Shown here: positions 60,788-64,000 of the stretch, piece after piece
Position numbering within the stretch: the first letter of the stretch is position 1
How the letters are laid out: each line of letters starts with the position of its first letter
Assembly (NCBI RefSeq): GCF_900101105.1
Contig: NZ_FNGA01000002.1
Coordinates: forward strand, 500,479 to 564,478
DNA from: Maridesulfovibrio ferrireducens
Lineage (GTDB): Bacteria; Desulfobacterota; Desulfovibrionia; Desulfovibrionales; Desulfovibrionaceae
Direction: 5' to 3'
DNA length: 64,000 bases
Position numbers and translations under genes: made by a program
Notes under the pieces: generated by a model
Database searches by the model: none
What the model was told of the DNA's origin: nothing
What the model saw: the letters and a program-made list of their open reading frames with translations, nothing else

Positions 60788-61707
60788 TTTGCAGCCGCCA
60801 CCAAAGCTTCATCGAGTTGTTCACGGATTCTGCACACGCCGCATAGACCGACGGAAGTAGGACAGCCGCATTTAGAACAAGGCTCAACTTCGTAATCTTT
60901 CTTTTTCTCATGGATAGCAGCAAAAGCAGGCTGACCGCGATCAAGAAATCCACCATAAAAAGCACGCTTCGAACCGGGACTGCGAAGTTCCTGATTTCTC
61001 CAGATCATCTTATGCCCGGTAAAACTGGCGCCCGAACTGTAAGGACATGGAAGATGATGATATGGAATCCCTTTAAGGAATGAAAAATTAGCCGACTCAA
61101 ATTCGGTAACCCTGTAAAGAGGCTTAACTTTTTTGGCGAATCCATCTTCAGCAGGAAGAAGAGGTCCCTGATCAGCCAGATACGCCTGATCCCAGCGTAA
61201 AGTATTGGCAAAAAGTCTTGCAACTTCATCGTCAAGATTATGACCTGTCGCCAGAGCTGTATATCCGTCTTCAATGGCTACTTTATTGAAGTAATGCCGC
61301 TTGAATTTCCCGCACACGGAGCAGATAGGACGCCTGATATGTTTCTTGATCAAAGGCATAGGAACGCCTTCTTTCTCAAGCTCCACAACCTTCAAAGCAT
61401 ATCCCTTGTCTGCACAAAAATCTTCGACAACCGATCTGGCTTTTTTAGATGAATCAAAAATCCCCAAATCAATGTGAAGACCGGTAACATTATACCCCAG
61501 TTCAGCAAGGGCATACATAAGCCCCAGAGAATCTTTACCGCCTGAAAGAGCTACCAGAACTTTGTCGTCCTTTTCAAGCAGCTTACGTTTTCTGATTCCT
61601 TCCGAAACCTGTTTCATGAAAAAACGATCGTAACAAACTGGACAAAAAGCCGTATTATGACTGGGCAGAGCTACAACTGCCTCAGCTTTGCAAACTTTAC
61701 ATTTCAT
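60784..61707 (-). CDS. TtuA/TtcA-family tRNA 2-thiolation protein
   Basis: The 307-residue ATP-pyrophosphatase has a PP-loop SGGKDS (55-60), Cys129 and Cys132 in RRPICSVCGKFKR and Cys221, the three positions that hold the [4Fe-4S] cluster in TtuA, plus zinc fingers at both ends (C3, C6, C22, C25; C277, C280, C289, C292). TtuA adenylates and thiolates a tRNA uridine (U54 in Thermus) with sulfur from a ubiquitin-like carrier. The small gene just upstream encodes such a carrier. The target position in this organism is unknown. Confidence 0.9.
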   Translation of the reverse strand: MKCKVCKAEAVVALPSHNTAFCPVCYDRFFMKQVSEGIRKRKLLEKDDKVLVALSGGKDSLGLMYALAELGYNVTGLHIDLGIFDSSKKARSVVEDFCADKGYALKVVELEKEGVPMPLIKKHIRRPICSVCGKFKRHYFNKVAIEDGYTALATGHNLDDEVARLFANTLRWDQAYLADQGPLLPAEDGFAKKVKPLYRVTEFESANFSFLKGIPYHHLPCPYSSGASFTGHKMIWRNQELRSPGSKRAFYGGFLDRGQPAFAAIHEKKKDYEVEPCSKCGCPTSVGLCGVCRIREQLDEALVAAAK

Positions 61708-61712
61708 ATCAA

Positions 61713-61910
61713 TTACCCGACCGAAACTACTTTTCTCAAAATAATTTCATCATCTTTATTAATTTTGCGATCCTGAGTTAAAAGCTCACCATCTCTTATT
61801 ACCAGAGCATCCGTGTAATGAAGATTATACTTATTGAGCAACTGCAGCGCTGTATTGATTTTCGTAAAGGTGACAGTTTCGCCCTCAGGCTGAAGTAAAA
61901 CTTTAACCAT
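61713..61910 (-). CDS. Ubiquitin-like sulfur carrier (MoaD/ThiS/TtuB type), tail -VG
   Basis: The 65-residue beta-grasp protein (VKVLLQPEGETVTFTKINTALQLL; VIRDGELLTQDRKINKDDEIILRKVVSVG) is directly before the TtuA-like gene (5 bases) with GGAGG 6 bases before its ATG, so it is its likely sulfur donor, as TtuB is for TtuA. The tail is Ser-Val-Gly with one terminal Gly, not the usual Gly-Gly. It still has the free C-terminal Gly needed for thiocarboxylation. The family is clear from size and fold pattern; activity is inferred. Confidence 0.82.
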   Translation of the reverse strand: MVKVLLQPEGETVTFTKINTALQLLNKYNLHYTDALVIRDGELLTQDRKINKDDEIILRKVVSVG

Positions 61911-62203
61911 AGGTCGCCTCCTTGGTTTATTAAGTTCAAATTATATTCGTTACCGGGAACAAGGGATTTAGCTCTTAACCCAGATTTCATCAAGCTTTTC
62001 GCTCTTTAAAATAAAAAAATAAACTTGCTTTTCTAGACAATGGTTAAAAAAATAAACTTTCTTAAAAATTTAACAGGCAAAGCTTATCTTTTATGCTATT
62101 CTACAAGTAACAATTAAAAATCATAACATCGCAAAAATGACGGACAATAATCGATTTTTTTTAAACATAGCAATAGTTCGTCCTTATAGGAGACCAAAGA
62201 ATC
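61911..62203. other. AT-rich intergenic region
   Basis: About 290 bases between the sulfur carrier and the small membrane peptide gene. TTAACA (about 62070) followed by TATGCT (about 62092) could be a promoter for the rightward genes. No other feature is clear. Confidence 0.35.
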
Positions 62204-62335
62204 ATGGAAATTAATAACACTCTAGTTTTGTTGAATTTTGTAATGGCCTCTTATTTTTTTATACACTTTTACAAAAATGCAGCTAAAAAAATATTTATTA
62301 CTGTTGACCCGAACTCGAATGTTGAACTAAAGTAG
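62204..62335 (+). CDS. 43-residue small membrane protein
   Basis: An ATG at 62204 with AGGAG 9 bases upstream opens a 43-codon frame: hydrophobic and aromatic from residue 7 to 24 (LVLLNFVMASYFFIHFY), then KNAAKK and a short polar tail ending ELK. It looks like a single-pass membrane peptide. It is 32 bases before a receiver gene and may be co-transcribed. I do not recognise a family. Confidence 0.6.
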   Translation: MEINNTLVLLNFVMASYFFIHFYKNAAKKIFITVDPNSNVELK

Positions 62336-62367
62336 TTAAGTGAAACATGACCTAGAAGGAGTTTAGT

Positions 62368-62733
62368 ATGACTCAGCCTACTATTTTAGTCGTTGACGAT
62401 GAAAAACATATACGGATGCTTTATAAAGAAGAACTTGTTGCCGAAGGATATCTGGTTGCAACTTCTGATGGCACCGAAGACATTCTTACTGTCATCCAAA
62501 GAGAGTCTCCAGACCTCGTAATTCTTGACATCAAGCTTGGAATTAATCGTTCCGGACTGGATCTGCTTCAGGAAATTAGGAGACAGGACCAAAGTCTTCC
62601 TGTGATTTTAAGCACCGCTTACGACAGCTTCAAACATGATTTGAAATCAATTGCCGCTGATCACTATGTTGTAAAGTCAGTCGACTTAAGTGAATTAAAA
62701 ATGAAAGTGGTCCAAGCTCTCAGCAGTTCATAA
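62368..62733 (+). CDS. Single-domain response regulator
   Basis: The 121-residue receiver has DDE at 10-12, phospho-acceptor Asp54 in VILDIKLGINRSG, a switch Ser/Thr in ILSTAYD and Lys103 in YVVKSVD (Ser where Pro is usual). AAGGAG precedes the ATG. It ends 43 bases before a terminator. No kinase is next to it; partners unknown. Confidence 0.9.
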   Translation: MTQPTILVVDDEKHIRMLYKEELVAEGYLVATSDGTEDILTVIQRESPDLVILDIKLGINRSGLDLLQEIRRQDQSLPVILSTAYDSFKHDLKSIAADHYVVKSVDLSELKMKVVQALSSS

Positions 62734-62776
62734 GCTCGAGAATCAGAGCAAAAAAAACACTTTTACTCTTTTTTTT

Positions 62777-62810
62777 AAGGAGTCTGTGAAAATCAGACTC
62801 CTTTTTTTTC
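62777..62810 (+). terminator. Terminator of the receiver gene
   Basis: Stem AAGGAGTCTG/CAGACTCCTT with a 7-base loop, followed by eight T's. Confidence 0.9.
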
Positions 62811-62878
62811 TTGCCCATGTACAAAGTTCATGATAGCACCCACATGGATTCTTCGTCAGTGAAGAGATCCATAAATGC

Positions 62879-62955
62879 AGGCCAGTAGTTCCAACGGCTA
62901 GAACGCCGGTCTCCAAAACCGGATGTTGGGGGTTCGAATCCCTCTTGGCCTGCCA
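62879..62955 (+). tRNA. tRNA-Trp (CCA anticodon)
   Basis: The 77-base gene folds into a full cloverleaf: acceptor AGGCCAG/TTGGCCT, anticodon loop CTCCAAA with anticodon CCA, T-loop GGTTCGAATCC, encoded 3'-CCA. It decodes UGG. It lies one gene before trpS, the enzyme that charges it. Confidence 0.97.
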
Positions 62956-62990
62956 TTTATTTTTCTTCAAATTGCGAACAAAGGACCTCA

Positions 62991-63629
62991 ATGTTCGACA
63001 TCGCCAATACAATCAAAGAACTAAGCATACTTGCTCTCCCTTTTCTTCTAGCAATCACATGTCACGAGGCTGCTCACGGTTATGTAGCATGGCTACTTGG
63101 CGACCCGACTGCAAAAAATGCAGGAAGGCTGACGCTTAATCCTTTGCGCCATCTTGATCCTATGGGAACATTAGCTCTGGTTCTCACCCGCATGATAGGC
63201 TGGGCCAAACCTGTTCCGGTCAATCCGTCATACTTTAAGAACCCTCAGCGTGATATGATGCTTGTTTCACTGGCCGGACCCGCCGCCAATATGATTCTGG
63301 CAATTATGTTTGCAATGATACTGAAAGGTATTTTCGCTCTAGATTTGCAAAATATTTCTCCAAACATGCTGCGCGTTCTCGAACCCACAGCATTGATTGC
63401 GAAAACGGGCGTTATCATTAATCTGGCGCTTTGCTTTTTCAATCTCCTTCCTCTGCCTCCGCTGGACGGAAGTAAAATTCTTGCCGGTTTTTTACCACGG
63501 GAAGCAGCTTACAAATATCTCTCTTTCAAATATGGTTTTGTTATCGTCATCCTTCTGGCAGTCTTAGGGCTTCTCGGTAAAATCATCAGCCCGGTTATAT
63601 TCTTTTTTTATAAACTACTGCTCAGTTAA
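62991..63629 (+). CDS. Site-2 protease family (M50) membrane metalloprotease
   Basis: The 212-residue membrane protein has four to five membrane segments, the zinc motif HEAAH in ITCHEAAHGYVAW and the second metal motif NLLPLPPLDGSKIL. It cuts substrates within the membrane, in signalling or quality control. AAAGGA precedes the ATG. It sits between tRNA-Trp and trpS, a common order in this group; the substrate is unknown. Confidence 0.92.
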   Translation: MFDIANTIKELSILALPFLLAITCHEAAHGYVAWLLGDPTAKNAGRLTLNPLRHLDPMGTLALVLTRMIGWAKPVPVNPSYFKNPQRDMMLVSLAGPAANMILAIMFAMILKGIFALDLQNISPNMLRVLEPTALIAKTGVIINLALCFFNLLPLPPLDGSKILAGFLPREAAYKYLSFKYGFVIVILLAVLGLLGKIISPVIFFFYKLLLS

Positions 63630-63652
63630 ATCATTAACCTTACTATCGGAAC

Positions 63653-64000
63653 ATGAGTAATACAAAAAATTGCATCGTTTCAGGAATGAGACCTACAGGC
63701 CGTCTTCATCTAGGACATTATTTCGGAGTTCTCGTAAACTGGATTAAGATTCAGGAAGACAACGAATGTTTCTTCTTCGTTGCTGACTGGCACGCTATGA
63801 CCAGTGAATACGCTGACCCCAGAAGAATCAAAGGATTTGTTCCGGAACTCGTTAAAGACTGGATTGCCGCGGGACTTGATCCCGAAAAGTGCACAATTTT
63901 CCACCAGTCTCAAGTAAAAGAGCACGCTGAATTGCATCTGATTCTTTCCATGCTGACCCCGGTCGGCTGGCTTGAAAGAAATCCGACATACAAAGAACTC
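63653..64000 (+). CDS. trpS: Tryptophanyl-tRNA synthetase, partial at the right edge
   Basis: The frame is open from ATG 63653 to the window end, giving 116 residues. It shows the class I signature SGMRPTGRLHLGHYFG (HIGH-type motif GHYFG) and the tryptophan-binding region VADWHAMTSEY. The C-terminal part with KMSKS is outside the window. It charges tRNA-Trp, encoded 0.7 kb upstream. Confidence 0.95.
   Translation, partial: MSNTKNCIVSGMRPTGRLHLGHYFGVLVNWIKIQEDNECFFFVADWHAMTSEYADPRRIKGFVPELVKDWIAAGLDPEKCTIFHQSQVKEHAELHLILSMLTPVGWLERNPTYKEL

Noticed and set aside
1-64000. Search for CRISPR arrays, insertion sequences, phage or integrase genes
   Set aside because: No regularly spaced repeats, transposase or integrase motifs were seen.

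Overview
The window looks like chromosomal DNA of a flagellated, Gram-negative, anaerobic deltaproteobacterium of the Desulfovibrio group, plausibly a marine, lower-GC lineage such as Maridesulfovibrio. This is inference from gene content: [NiFe]-hydrogenase maturation genes (hypD, hypE, hypF), a fused FAD/Fe-S lactate- or glycolate-type dehydrogenase, SulP and TauE/SafE anion transporters, a stand-alone IMP cyclohydrolase domain, and many single-domain response regulators. Genes are densely packed on both strands. I see no phage, insertion sequence, integron or CRISPR array. One tRNA gene (Trp) is present.

Layout. 1-3.5 kb: a degenerate EAL protein running off the left edge, then hypD-hypE. 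3.8-9.6 kb: CheY-like regulator, cheV, cold-shock protein and IF-1, hflX, IMP cyclohydrolase and a TPR protein. 9.7-16 kb: flgB-flgC-fliE-fliF-fliG-fliH-fliI, with a sigma-54-type promoter before flgB and a second one divergent from it before the TPR gene. 16-23 kb: solute-binding protein, REC-PP2C phosphatase, ThiF/ThiS-like pair, cysQ, lipoprotein, tandem-ATPase ABC protein. 23-29 kb: TauE/SafE transporter, a membrane protein with a histone-H1-like tail, DUF362 protein, hypF.

29-36.6 kb holds a seven-gene minus-strand unit: TetR regulator, SulP transporter, a cytidylate-kinase-like/BON/REC fusion, a Cache histidine kinase, a receiver, a kinase-like protein that keeps the phospho-histidine helix but lacks a recognisable ATPase domain, and another receiver. 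The TetR gene has a perfect palindrome just after a predicted promoter. This is the best candidate for an undescribed system here: an anion transporter wired to a multi-step phosphorelay.

36.9-43.4 kb: class V aminotransferase, giant FAD/Fe-S dehydrogenase, ruvX, mltG. 43.4-55.7 kb: two divergent signalling units, each with a branched-chain-type solute-binding protein overlapping a histidine kinase by 4 bases. The two binding proteins are paralogues and so, apparently, are the kinases' periplasmic regions. Around them sit a REC-STAS protein, a PilZ-like protein, a receiver, a GAF/HD-GYP phosphodiesterase, a putative molybdenum carrier with a zinc ribbon, and an Hpt protein. 55.7-59 kb: porin, then an ArsR-controlled metal-efflux operon ending in a tiny membrane protein with a Lys-Asp tail. 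59.2-64 kb: hypothetical gene, glycosyltransferase, TtuA/TtcA-like tRNA thiolase with a ubiquitin-like partner, a 43-residue membrane peptide, a receiver, tRNA-Trp, an M50 protease and the start of trpS.

Several starts were moved from the longest open frame to the codon with a proper ribosome-binding site (infA, flgB, fliF, fliI, purH, tetR, the kinases). All functional statements come from reading motifs; no database search was possible.
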